From NCBI GenBank assembly GCA_964035545.1, contig OZ037765.1, forward strand, positions 6,646,698 to 6,710,697: DNA of 64,000 nucleotides, in the 5' to 3' direction. The position numbers and the translations under genes are program-made. This document shows, piece after piece, positions 63,853 through 64,000 of the stretch. The DNA is from Bugula neritina. Lineage: Eukaryota; Bryozoa; Gymnolaemata; Cheilostomatida; Bugulidae. Each line of letters starts with the position of its first letter. Within the stretch, counting starts at the first letter, position 1. A model generated the notes under the pieces. The model was not told where the DNA came from. It made no database searches and saw only the letters and a list, made by a program, of their open reading frames with translations.

Positions 63853-64000
63853 CTGCAAATATAAAACTAAATAAATATATTATATATTATATAAAAGTAA
63901 TGTACGATAAAATTTGATTTAAAACATTTTATTACTATTAGTTTCAAGTGCATGACACACAATCATCAGATAAAATGTAAATAAGCTGTAAATCAAAATT

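Overview
The window is nuclear DNA of an animal, most likely an invertebrate. Genes are split by GT-AG introns of about 0.1-2 kb. Intergenic DNA is AT-rich and full of simple repeats. The proteins are typical of animals: MAGI scaffold, endosulfine, sterol-sensing-domain HMG-CoA reductase, FUT10/11-type fucosyltransferase. A Ty3/Gypsy retrotransposon and a tRNA-derived SINE family are also present. The phylum cannot be fixed from the sequence alone. All gene models were built by hand by joining exons whose splice sites and phases agree; no alignment software was used.

Layout, left to right. 55-14678 (+): 3' part of a MAGI-type PDZ scaffold gene, including PDZ3-PDZ5. 15426-17212 (-): MCUR1/CCDC90 mitochondrial inner-membrane protein, tail to tail with MAGI. 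20755-23038 (-): alpha-endosulfine/ARPP19, with a MITE-like element just upstream. 23.7-26.2 kb: simple-repeat DNA. 26226-31151 (+): PIGO, a GPI ethanolamine-phosphate transferase. 31790-33888 and 35274-37799 (both -): two tandem, unnamed single-pass membrane proteins with a CUB-like ectodomain and identical intron phases. 39525-41911 (-): RAB5IF/OPTI-like ER protein. 42662-44782 (-): farnesyl diphosphate synthase. 46269-51094: a complete, very young Ty3/Gypsy LTR element with one uninterrupted gag-pol frame. 54838-62317 (+): complete HMG-CoA reductase in 15 exons. 63187-63852 (-): the last two exons of a FUT10/FUT11-like fucosyltransferase that continues beyond the window.

Functional themes. 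Farnesyl diphosphate synthase and HMG-CoA reductase, two enzymes of the mevalonate pathway, lie head to head about 10 kb apart. Nearly half of the spacer is the recent retrotransposon. PIGO, RAB5IF, HMGCR and the fucosyltransferase all belong to the ER/secretory system, but nothing in the sequence shows they act together. The most novel-looking material is the tandem CUB-like receptor pair. Also notable are the splice acceptors placed 1-20 nt before several start codons, the opposed poly(A) signals between convergent genes, and a tandem array that duplicates a 3' splice site in MAGI.
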